DNA of 64,000 nt from the NCBI GenBank assembly GCA_022482545.1, contig JAKVOZ010000012.1:1-64000 (forward strand), read 5' to 3'. Positions 57,374 through 64,000 of the stretch are shown piece by piece. The notes below the pieces were generated by a model. It made no database searches, was not told the origin of the DNA, and saw nothing but the letters and a program-made list of their open reading frames with translations. Position 1 is the first letter of the stretch, and every line of letters starts with the position of its first letter. Both the position numbers and the translations under genes were made by a program. The stretch is from Bacteroidales bacterium (lineage in GTDB: Bacteria > Bacteroidota > Bacteroidia > Bacteroidales > P3).

Positions 57374-58741
57374 TTGAATAATCAAATAACAACAAAGAAT
57401 GAAGAACAAGCTCTTTTACTTGGTAGAGAGAAGATTGGCAAGTTGTTAAAGATGTTCTCCTTACCTGCCATTGCTGCCATGGTTGCCTCTTCGCTATACA
57501 ACATCATTGACGGTATATTCATTGGACAAGGTTGCGGAGCTATGGCTATTGCTGGACTTGCTATCACTTTTCCTGTTATGAATCTTTCTGCTGCCTTTGG
57601 TGCTTTGGTTGGCGTTGGTGCAAGTGTTTTGTGTTCCATATCCCTTGGTGAAAAAAATTATGAAAGAGCTCGTTTAGTACTTGGTAATGTAATCATACTT
57701 AATCTTATACTTGGTCTTATAATCACCATTCTTGGTCTTATATTCCTTAATCCTATATTAATCTTCTTTGGAGCAAGTAGTCAAACTCTTCCTTTTGCAA
57801 GAGATTATATGATTATCATTCTTATCTTCAACGTCTTTGCTCATTCTTACCTTGGGCTCAACTCTGTGCTTCGTTCTTGCGGTTATCCAATAAAAGCTAT
57901 GAGTTTAACAATGATTACTGTTCTTATCAACCTTATCCTTGCTCCTTTGTTTATATTCGTCTTTCATTGGGGAATAAGAGGTGCTGCATGGGCTACTGCC
58001 ATAAGTGAAACTATCGGATTCTTCGCTCTCATACTTATTTTTATGAAACGAGATAAGATAGTGTATATTGACCATAATATCTTTCATTTGCATTGGATAA
58101 TAATAAAGAAGTCATGTGCTATTGGCTCAGCAAGTTTCTTCACTAACGCTGCGGCTTGCTTTGTTGTGATGTTCACTAACTTTGGATTAAAACATTATGG
58201 AGGTGATCTTGCAATTGGAGCTTATGGTATCATCAACCGCATTGCTTTTATGATTGTGATGATTATCATTGGTTTATCACAAGGGATGCAACCTATTGTA
58301 GGATATAACTATGGAGCAAAGAACATGGAAAGAGTGTGGAAAGCGTTTCGTATAACTTATATCTTGGCAACTATAATAGCTGTCATTGGTTATGCTCTTG
58401 CACAACTTTGTCCTTACTTTCTTTCACGAGCTTTCACGACAGACAAACAATTGATAGAAATAACTGTTAATGGTTTTCATAAGACGTTTGCCTGTTTTTT
58501 CATAGTAGGCTTTCAAATCATTGGCACTAACTTCTTCGCCTCAATATCAAAGAGTAAGAAATCCATCTTCCTTTCTTTAACAAGACAAGTTATCTTCCTT
58601 ATACCTTTATTAATTATCTTACCACCAATGATGGGAGTTAATGGTGTATGGTTTGCTTCTCCAATAGCAGACAGCATAGCAACTATCCTAACAATCATCT
58701 TAATATTAAAAGAGAAAAAACTAATAATACAAAGAGTCTAA
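57374..58741 (+). CDS. MATE-family efflux transporter
   Basis: A 455-residue multidrug/toxin extrusion type pump with 12 transmembrane helices in two homologous halves. It begins with GREKIGKLLKMFSLPAIAAMVASSLYNIIDGIFIGQGCG, the usual MATE opening, and has GVGASVLCSISLG and GLSQGMQPIVGYNYGA in the second half. The start is a TTG at 57374: a stop TAA lies two codons before it, and the first in-frame ATG is inside the conserved region (KLLKMF), so it would cut off conserved residues. The substrate is unknown. A 17-bp hairpin over its stop closes the unit. Confidence 0.9.
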   Translation: MNNQITTKNEEQALLLGREKIGKLLKMFSLPAIAAMVASSLYNIIDGIFIGQGCGAMAIAGLAITFPVMNLSAAFGALVGVGASVLCSISLGEKNYERARLVLGNVIILNLILGLIITILGLIFLNPILIFFGASSQTLPFARDYMIIILIFNVFAHSYLGLNSVLRSCGYPIKAMSLTMITVLINLILAPLFIFVFHWGIRGAAWATAISETIGFFALILIFMKRDKIVYIDHNIFHLHWIIIKKSCAIGSASFFTNAAACFVVMFTNFGLKHYGGDLAIGAYGIINRIAFMIVMIIIGLSQGMQPIVGYNYGAKNMERVWKAFRITYILATIIAVIGYALAQLCPYFLSRAFTTDKQLIEITVNGFHKTFACFFIVGFQIIGTNFFASISKSKKSIFLSLTRQVIFLIPLLIILPPMMGVNGVWFASPIADSIATILTIILILKEKKLIIQRV

Positions 58742-58779
58742 AAGTTGCTCTCCATAATAAATGCAACTTTTAGACTCTT
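58732..58779. terminator. Bidirectional terminator between MATE gene and sdhB
   Basis: A 17-bp perfect stem (AAGAGTCTAAAAGTTGC and complement, 14-base loop) includes the stop codon of the MATE gene. It lies between two convergent genes. Confidence 0.8.
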
Positions 58780-58798
58780 CAAATTTTGTTTAATATTA

Positions 58799-59542
58799 TT
58801 ACTCGCTGCATTTAGCACAGATAAACTCACGGTTCATTCTTGCTATATTGCTTCTTTTTATATTTTTTGGGCATTCTGCCTCGCAAGCATAAGTATTTGT
58901 ACATGAGCCAAAGCCTAACTCGTCCATCTTCTTTATCATCTTCTTCACTCTATCTTTTGCCTCCACTCTACCTTGTGGTAATAAAGCGAACTGCGAAACT
59001 TTTGCTCCAACAAACAGCATAGCACTAGCGTTCTTACATGCTGCCACACATGCTCCACAACCAATACAAGATGCAGAATCCATAGCCTCATCTGCTTTTT
59101 TCTTAGCGATAGGAATAGCATTAGCATCTGGTACTCCGCCTGTTGTTGCAGATATATAGCCACCTTCTTGTATTATCTTATCAAACGCACTTCTATCTAC
59201 TACTAAGTCTTTGATTATTGGAAAAGGTCTTGCTCTCCATGGCTCAACAACTATTGTGTCGCCATCGTTAAAATTACGCATACACAATTGGCATGTTGTT
59301 GTTCCACTAAGAGGTCCGTGTGGTCTGCCATTGATATACAATCCACACATTCCACATATTCCTTCTCTACAATCATTATCAAAGCATACTGGATGTGCCA
59401 ATTTATCTATCAACTGCTCATTCAAAATATCTAACATCTCCAAAAAAGAGGCATCAGGTGATATATCTTTTACTTTATATATTTCAAATCTTCCTTTACT
59501 TTTGGCGTTCTCTTGTCGCCATATCTTTAATGTAAAATCCAT
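58799..59542 (-). CDS. sdhB: Succinate dehydrogenase/fumarate reductase iron-sulfur subunit
   Basis: A 247-residue iron-sulfur subunit. The [2Fe-2S] site is in [25 protein letters not shown] with CQLC later, the [4Fe-4S] motif is [16 protein letters not shown], and a further cluster site is in [15 protein letters not shown]. It passes electrons between the SdhA flavin and the SdhC haems. In an anaerobe it is expected to reduce fumarate with quinol. It lies 3 bases after sdhA in one transcript. Confidence 0.96.
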   Translation of the reverse strand: MDFTLKIWRQENAKSKGRFEIYKVKDISPDASFLEMLDILNEQLIDKLAHPVCFDNDCREGICGMCGLYINGRPHGPLSGTTTCQLCMRNFNDGDTIVVEPWRARPFPIIKDLVVDRSAFDKIIQEGGYISATTGGVPDANAIPIAKKKADEAMDSASCIGCGACVAACKNASAMLFVGAKVSQFALLPQGRVEAKDRVKKMIKKMDELGFGSCTNTYACEAECPKNIKRSNIARMNREFICAKCSE

Positions 59543-59545
59543 CTC

Positions 59546-61486
59546 TTATTTATAATTTCTTTGTTGTACTTTTACTTGTTCATATTTTAACTCTTCCTTG
59601 TGCATCTCAGGTTTGTTGTCTTCTCCTTTATATTCCCATGCTCCAACGAACATAAAGTTGTCATCATCACGTTTAGCCTCACCTTCTTCTGTTTGATGCT
59701 CTATACGAAAATGTCCACCACAACTCTCTTCTCTTTGCAAAGCGTCTTGAGCAATAAGAGAAGCAAGTTCCAAATGGTCAGCAAAACGAAGTGCTTTTTC
59801 AAGTTCTGGATTCATCGTATTGTTATCTTCTGGTATGCAAACATCACCCCAAAACTCTTTTTTTAACTCTTCTATCTCTGGTATTGCCTCACTAAGACCT
59901 TCTTTTGTCCTTCCCATTCCTACTTTCTCCCACATGATATGTCCTAGCCTCTTTTGAAAAGTATCAACGCTCGTCTTACCTTTAATAGATAATATCTTCT
60001 CTATTCTGTCTTTAACTTCTTGTTCTGCCTTATCAAATGCCTCATCACTTGTTGGTATTGGCTTATTATATATCTCTGCTGAAAGGTAGTTTTGAATTGT
60101 GTAAGGAAGAACGAAATAGCCATCAGCCAAACCTTGCATTAATGCACTTGCTCCCAAACGATTTGCTCCATGGTCAGAGAAATTACATTCTCCTGCAGCA
60201 AATAATCCATCAATAGTTGTCATAAGTTCATAATCTACCCAAAGGCCTCCCATAGTATAATGTACAGCAGGATAAATCATCATAGGTGTTTCATATGGAT
60301 TATCATCAACTATTCTTTGATACATTGAAAACAAATTACCATATCTTTGCTCAACCTTTTCTTTACCAAGACGATTGATTGCATCCTTGAAATCCAAATA
60401 AACAGCAAGTCCTGTCTTTCCTACTCCGTAACCTTTATCACATCTTTCTTTTGCTGCCCTACTTGCTATATCTCTTGGGACAAGATTACCAAAAGCAGGA
60501 TAACGTCTTTCTAAATAATAATCTCTATCTTCCTCTTTTATATCGTTAGGGCTCAACTCACCCTTTCTTATCTTTTGTGCATCTTCAATATTCTTTGGTA
60601 CCCATATTCTTCCATCGTTACGAAGGCTCTCACTCATAAGCGTTAATTTACTTTGATAATCTCCATGAACAGGAATACATGTTGGGTGAATTTGAACATA
60701 GCAAGGATTAGCAAAAAAAGCTCCTTTCTTATAACATTGCCATGCTGCTGATGCGTTACTATTCATTGCATTAGTAGAAAGATAATAAACGTTACCATAA
60801 CCTCCTGTTGCAAGAACAACACAATGAGAAAACCAACGCTCTATCTTGCCTGTTGTCAAGTCTCTTGTTATTATACCTCTTGCTTTACCATCAACATAAC
60901 AAGATTTTCCATCTCTTTTCTATGATAAAGTGTTACCGTGCCATCTTTTAATTTGTTTGCTAAGTGCAGAATATGCTCCAAGAAGAAGTTGTTGCCCTGT
61001 CTGTCCCTTAGCGTAAAATGTACGACTTACTTGTGCTCCCCCAAAAGAACGATTATCAAGATAACCTGCATAATCTCTTGCAAATGGTACTCCTTGTGCT
61101 ACACATTGGTCAATAATATTGTTTGAAACTTCTGCTAAACGATAAACATTTGCTTCTCTTGCTCTATAATCACCTCCTTTTATCGTATCTATAAAAAGTC
61201 TTTGAACACTATCTCCATCGTTTTGATAGTTCTTTGCTGCATTTATTCCTCCTTGTGCTGCTATTGAATGTGCTCTTCGTGGAGAATCTTGAATACAAAA
61301 CACTTTTACTTTAAAACCCATTTGTCCAAGAGAGGCTGCTGCTGCTGCTCCTGCAAGTCCTGTTCCTACTACTATTATTTCCAATTTCCTTTTATTCGCA
61401 GGATTAACTAACTTTTGGCTCGCTTTATATCTTGTCCATTTGTCTTTTAACTCTCCTTGCGGTATTTTGCTATTGAGTGTCGCCAT
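59546..61486 (-). CDS. sdhA: Succinate dehydrogenase/fumarate reductase flavoprotein subunit (two compensating indels)
   Basis: About 645 residues spread over two open segments in the same frame, 61486-60920 and 60859-59546. FAD-binding motifs are [17 protein letters not shown] and the flavinylation site [14 protein letters not shown]; the catalytic region has [17 protein letters not shown] and [13 protein letters not shown]. An in-frame TAG at 60920-60922 interrupts the gene. Reading the 47 bases from 60946 to 60900 in the shifted frame restores the family sequence ([15 protein letters not shown], then YVDGKARGI). This needs one extra A at 60946-60949 and one lost base at 60898-60900, so the defects cancel. 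Either sequence error or a pair of recent indels; the enzyme is probably real. Its promoter (61537-61567) is separate from that of sdhC. Confidence 0.88.
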
Positions 61487-61536
61487 ATTATTATTTATTT
61501 TTTATTTTATTTTCTTTCTTTTTTATTTTCAAATTA

Positions 61537-61567
61537 CAAAATTATAACTTTTTCTTCTCCTATCAAA
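61537..61567 (-). promoter_or_regulatory. sdhA promoter (TTTG-N19-TAATTTTG)
   Basis: The reverse strand has TTTG (61564-61567), a 19-base spacer and TAATTTTG (61537-61544), the full Bacteroidota -33/-7 pattern, about 50 bases before the sdhA ATG. Confidence 0.75.
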
Positions 61568-61601
61568 GTTTAATGAACAAAAAAATTATTCACAATAAAA
61601 A

Positions 61602-61635
61602 AAAGAGACACTTTTATTATGAGTGTCCCTCTTTC
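61602..61635 (-). terminator. Terminator after the cysteine-rich gene
   Basis: An 11-bp stem with a two-base bulge (AAAGAGACACT and AGTGTCCCTCTTT) is followed on the reverse strand by a T run. It separates the cysteine-rich gene from sdhA. Confidence 0.7.
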
Positions 61636-61663
61636 TTTGTGTTAAAATCACACTAAAACAAGA

Positions 61664-62014
61664 TTATTTCTTTACTGTTTTAGCTGTTTTATTACAACAT
61701 TTTGCGTCTTTTTTTGCACAATCTTTTTTGCAAGCTTTGTTTTCTTTAACGTTTGCTTTGCATCCTTTGCATGTACATTTGCCGTCTTTTGTGCATGTGC
61801 ATTTACCGTTCTTTTGGCAAGTACATGTTTTTCCACAAGTACATTTTCCGTCTTTCTTGCATGCTGTTTTACATGTTTTGTTAGCGTCTTTCTTGTCTTG
61901 TGCTTTTACTTCTGTTTTAGCTTTTTTTGTTGGTTTAACAACGTTATTAGCCATAACTCCAGCACTTACCATTACTAAGGCTGCCATCAATGTTGAAACG
62001 ATTAATTTTTTCAT
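61664..62014 (-). CDS. Exported cysteine- and lysine-rich metallothionein-like protein
   Basis: A 116-residue protein with a signal peptide (MKKLIVSTLMAALVMVSAGVMA) and a mature part that is almost all Lys, Cys, Ala, Asp and Thr. About 15 cysteines lie in residues 48-107, many as CxC in repeats of the form KDGKCTCxK or QKNGKCTC, plus a terminal CC. Spacing and composition recall metal-binding metallothioneins and Cys-rich repeat proteins, but no His and no known family motif are seen. The opposite frame also contains a long open frame of low quality; the signal peptide and repeat logic favour this strand. It sits between sdhC and sdhA, with its own terminator. Role inferred: metal or sulfide binding in the periplasm. 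Confidence 0.7.
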   Translation of the reverse strand: MKKLIVSTLMAALVMVSAGVMANNVVKPTKKAKTEVKAQDKKDANKTCKTACKKDGKCTCGKTCTCQKNGKCTCTKDGKCTCKGCKANVKENKACKKDCAKKDAKCCNKTAKTVKK

Positions 62015-62113
62015 CTTTTCTTTGCGTTTTTAAGTTTCTAATTTATTTTATTTGTATTTTATAACGTACTTATTTTTCTTTTATTTTTTGTCCTTATATT
62101 TTTTGTATATTTT

Positions 62114-62983
62114 CTATCTATAAAACATAACAAAAAGCGGTACAAGAGCAAATCCTATTGGTATTATGATAGCATATAACAAGGAAAACCTATCTATATT
62201 CTTATTACAATTCTCGCTTGCATTTAAGCCAAATGTTTGGAATACTGATGCAACACCATGATATAGATGTATGCCAAAAACAACAAATACCAAAAGATAT
62301 ATCAAGCAATACATATTATTCTTAAACAACTCATTTGCCATTTGATAGAAGTCTGGCTCATATTCCTTGAAGTCTTTACCGCAATATGTTTTAACATCAT
62401 TTTTTGATAGATTGACAAGATATTTGTAATCTTTGCTTATCTTATCTGGTGGTATGCTTTGAATGGCTTGATATTGATTTTGAATAGCTACTGATTCTTC
62501 TTCACTAAGTTTGCCTGCTTGCATCTTTTGGGCTTTTTCTTGAAAGGCTTTATCTACTTTCTCAAAATTTGCAACATATTTTCCTTGAACCAATCCCACC
62601 TTTGCAAAATAAAAATTTGTAAAGTGAAGGATAAGAAAACAAAGAATGATTATTCCCGTCCATATCATATACTTACTTCCAAAATGTGTTTTTGTTTTAT
62701 GAGGTACTTGGTAAGCAATAGGGCGAGCAAGTTTGTTTTGTATGGCAAGAATGATGCCCAAAATTATATGGAAAAGAATAATTGCGAACAACACTACTTC
62801 AAATATTTTCACAATATAATTTGTTCCCATAAAATGGCAAGCAGCCCTATACCATTGTCCTCCATCAGCACGAAGGATACAAAGATTTAACCCCATGTGA
62901 ATTGGTATAAAAATCAATAGGAAAGCACCCAAGGCTCCCATTGTTAATTTTTTTGTAATAGATCTTAATTGTACTAATTCCAT
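62114..62983 (-). CDS. sdhC: Succinate dehydrogenase/fumarate reductase cytochrome b558 subunit
   Basis: A 289-residue membrane anchor with five transmembrane segments and the expected haem-ligand histidines: FIPIHMGLNLCIL, LFHIILGIILAIQ, LILHFTNFYF and FGIHLYHGVASVFQTFG. This is the diheme b558 type that transfers electrons between quinone and SdhAB. It is longer than its usual 220-240 residues: about 50 charged residues (KVDKAFQEKAQKMQ to GKDFKEYEPD, near 140-195) are inserted between helices 3 and 4. sdhA follows only after the cysteine-rich gene. A -7 element TAATTTTG is at 63010-63017. Confidence 0.92.
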   Translation of the reverse strand: MELVQLRSITKKLTMGALGAFLLIFIPIHMGLNLCILRADGGQWYRAACHFMGTNYIVKIFEVVLFAIILFHIILGIILAIQNKLARPIAYQVPHKTKTHFGSKYMIWTGIIILCFLILHFTNFYFAKVGLVQGKYVANFEKVDKAFQEKAQKMQAGKLSEEESVAIQNQYQAIQSIPPDKISKDYKYLVNLSKNDVKTYCGKDFKEYEPDFYQMANELFKNNMYCLIYLLVFVVFGIHLYHGVASVFQTFGLNASENCNKNIDRFSLLYAIIIPIGFALVPLFVMFYR

Positions 62984-63009
62984 TTTTTCTTCTTATTTTA
63001 AATAATTCG

Positions 63010-63017
63010 CAAAATTA
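63010..63017 (-). promoter_or_regulatory. sdhC promoter -7 element
   Basis: The reverse strand reads TAATTTTG (TAnnTTTG consensus) about 27 bases before the sdhC ATG, with a possible CTTG -33 element 18 bases further upstream. Confidence 0.5.
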
Positions 63018-63065
63018 AGCAAAATTTCAATACGACAAGCTATTTCTCTTACATTATTTTTTCAC

Positions 63066-63170
63066 AAAGAACTATTTCATTAAAAATAGTTCTTTATTAT
63101 ATTTTATTATCTTTTGATTTTATTCAAATATTTCTTCGTTTTAACAAAATATTTCTTCGTTTTATTACAA
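63066..63170. repeat. 21-bp-period modular repeat array, 5 units
   Basis: Exactly 5 x 21 bp with unit starts 63066, 63087, 63108, 63129 and 63150. Cores are AAAGAACTATTTCA (reverse form), GTTCTTTATTATA, TCTTTTGATTTTA and TTTCTTCGTTTTA (twice). Units 1-2 form a 12-bp perfect hairpin (AAAGAACTATTT / AAATAGTTCTTT). It starts 42 bases after the birA stop. Confidence 0.85.
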
Positions 63171-63212
63171 GTTAATAATGAGTGATTTACAAAGATCTTT
63201 GAAAGAAAAGAT

Positions 63213-63950
63213 TTATTGATGCAAAAACGTTATCTCAGTTAAATTTGCAAGATGTTGTTTATCATCTTTTGTCTTAAAAACAAGGTGTCCGTAAGAATTC
63301 ACGCCTACAATTTTGCCTTCTATCTCTTTGTTTTGATAAAGATATTTCTTCCATATGTTTCTATACAAAAGCAACGAAAGATATTCGCTTTGCATACGTT
63401 CTATCTCTTTTTCATTCAACGCATTAAACCTTTGCTTAATACAAGAAATTGTTTCATTTAAAATACTCTTTAATTCATATTCCTTATTCGTTTCTAAGCA
63501 AAGAGAAGTGGGATTGGGAGCAAAAACAAAATGTGTTTGATTAACGTTTATACCTATTCCACATACAGAAATATCTATCGTATTACCAATTATCTTGTTT
63601 TGAGTAAGAAAACCGCATATTTTATTTTGCTTAACGTATATATCGTTTGGCCATTTTATATAAACATCTTGCTTAACATATTTCTTAATCATATCAACTA
63701 TTGCCAAAGATATGATTTGAGTTATTTGAAATTGATTTTGAGCAAGAATGTTCTTATCTTTCAAAACGATAGAAAAACTTATATTCTTGTTTTTTTCGCT
63801 CTCCCATTTATGTGTTGCTTGTCCTTTACCTTGCGTTTGATTAAAAGATGCAACAACACTATAATCATCAAACTCCCTTTCATTCAAAGCATTTAAAAGA
63901 TATGTTTGAGTAGAAGGTATTTGATTTAGAAGAATTATGTTGTCTTGCAT
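63213..63950 (-). CDS. birA: Biotin-[acetyl-CoA carboxylase] ligase
   Basis: A 245-residue catalytic-type biotin protein ligase without the N-terminal DNA-binding domain, so it cannot act as a repressor. The biotin-binding region reads QGKGQATHKWESEKNKNISFS, where the usual GRGRxGRxW loop has Lys and Gln in place of some Arg, and the ATP/biotin site has IKWPNDIYVKQNKICGFL and GIGINVNQ. A C-terminal SH3-like domain starts near residue 205. It attaches biotin to carboxylase carrier proteins. It lies alone at the right edge of the window; about 50 bases remain beyond its start. Confidence 0.93.
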   Translation of the reverse strand: MQDNIILLNQIPSTQTYLLNALNEREFDDYSVVASFNQTQGKGQATHKWESEKNKNISFSIVLKDKNILAQNQFQITQIISLAIVDMIKKYVKQDVYIKWPNDIYVKQNKICGFLTQNKIIGNTIDISVCGIGINVNQTHFVFAPNPTSLCLETNKEYELKSILNETISCIKQRFNALNEKEIERMQSEYLSLLLYRNIWKKYLYQNKEIEGKIVGVNSYGHLVFKTKDDKQHLANLTEITFLHQ

Positions 63951-64000
63951 TTAGATAAAGAAAAAAATGTGTTTAGTGTAAAAGAGTGAAAGTACCTTTG

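Noticed and set aside
61623-62033. Long open frame on the + strand opposite the cysteine-rich gene
   Set aside because: It is hydrophobic and repetitive because it mirrors the lysine/cysteine repeats, and it lacks a promoter; the minus strand has a clear signal peptide, repeat logic and terminator.
1-64000. tRNA, rRNA, insertion sequences, phage genes
   Set aside because: No GC-rich folded segments or conserved T-loop sequences, and no transposase, integrase or phage proteins were seen in any frame.

Overview
The window looks like a chromosomal segment of a strongly AT-rich, anaerobic member of the Bacteroidota, most likely the order Bacteroidales. The evidence is the gene content (RhuM-family proteins, a cytochrome b558-type sdhCAB, the rsfS-ftsH-LUD-cdsA-psd cluster, LysM/periplasmic-binding fusions, a secreted protein resembling type IX secretion cargo), the repeated Bacteroidota-type promoter -7 element TAnnTTTG upstream of many genes, and the general lack of Shine-Dalgarno sequences. 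No tRNA, rRNA, insertion sequence or CRISPR array was recognised.

Layout. 1-3.5 kb: a sensory-type [FeFe] hydrogenase (cut by the window edge), a small [2Fe-2S] ferredoxin and recJ. 3.7-10.7 kb: a Sel1-repeat protein, a broken RhuM-Fic gene, an array of spaced palindromes, mfd, and an intact rhuM gene bracketed by a 30-bp duplication of the mfd start region. 10.7-13.8 kb: an LTA-synthase-like membrane sulfatase-fold enzyme and an LD-carboxypeptidase. 13.9-18.4 kb: a four-gene NAD(H)-linked, probably electron-bifurcating [FeFe] hydrogenase operon. 18.6-31.3 kb: a frameshifted PAP2 gene, a WbqC-family gene, a 24-residue small-protein gene with its own promoter and terminator, an AspT/YidE-type transporter, a three-gene cell-envelope operon and guaA. 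31.6-45.8 kb: WecA-like transferase, ftsE, glycosyltransferases, aspA, an MsbA-like ABC exporter, purB, a CpsB-type phosphatase, rpe, a DEAD-box helicase and a pseudouridine synthase. 45-55.7 kb: psd, cdsA, a LUD protein, ftsH, rsfS, an outer-membrane barrel with a giant TPR protein, and pdxJ. 55.7-64 kb: cstA, a MATE transporter, sdhB-sdhA, a cysteine-rich metallothionein-like protein, sdhC and birA.

Physiology inferred from these genes: redox balance by hydrogen evolution (bifurcating hydrogenase plus a hydrogen-sensing paralogue) and by fumarate respiration (aspartate to fumarate by AspA, fumarate reductase/succinate dehydrogenase SdhCAB), with peptide or organic-acid uptake by CstA.

The most unusual feature is not a gene. 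At least nine intergenic spots (12.7, 21.2, 34.4, 36.0, 39.2, 44.3, 49.8, 57.2, 63.1 kb; weaker ones at 6.0 and 31.4 kb) hold tandem arrays built of degenerate units almost exactly 21 bp long, drawn from a few unit types and their reverse complements, usually starting within a few bases of a stop codon. I do not recognise this family. Other items for a second look are the 24-residue gene with a strong Shine-Dalgarno, the about 77-bp-spaced palindromes at 5.6-6.0 kb, the duplication around rhuM, the cysteine-rich gene between sdhC and sdhA, and two compensating indels in sdhA that suggest sequence errors.
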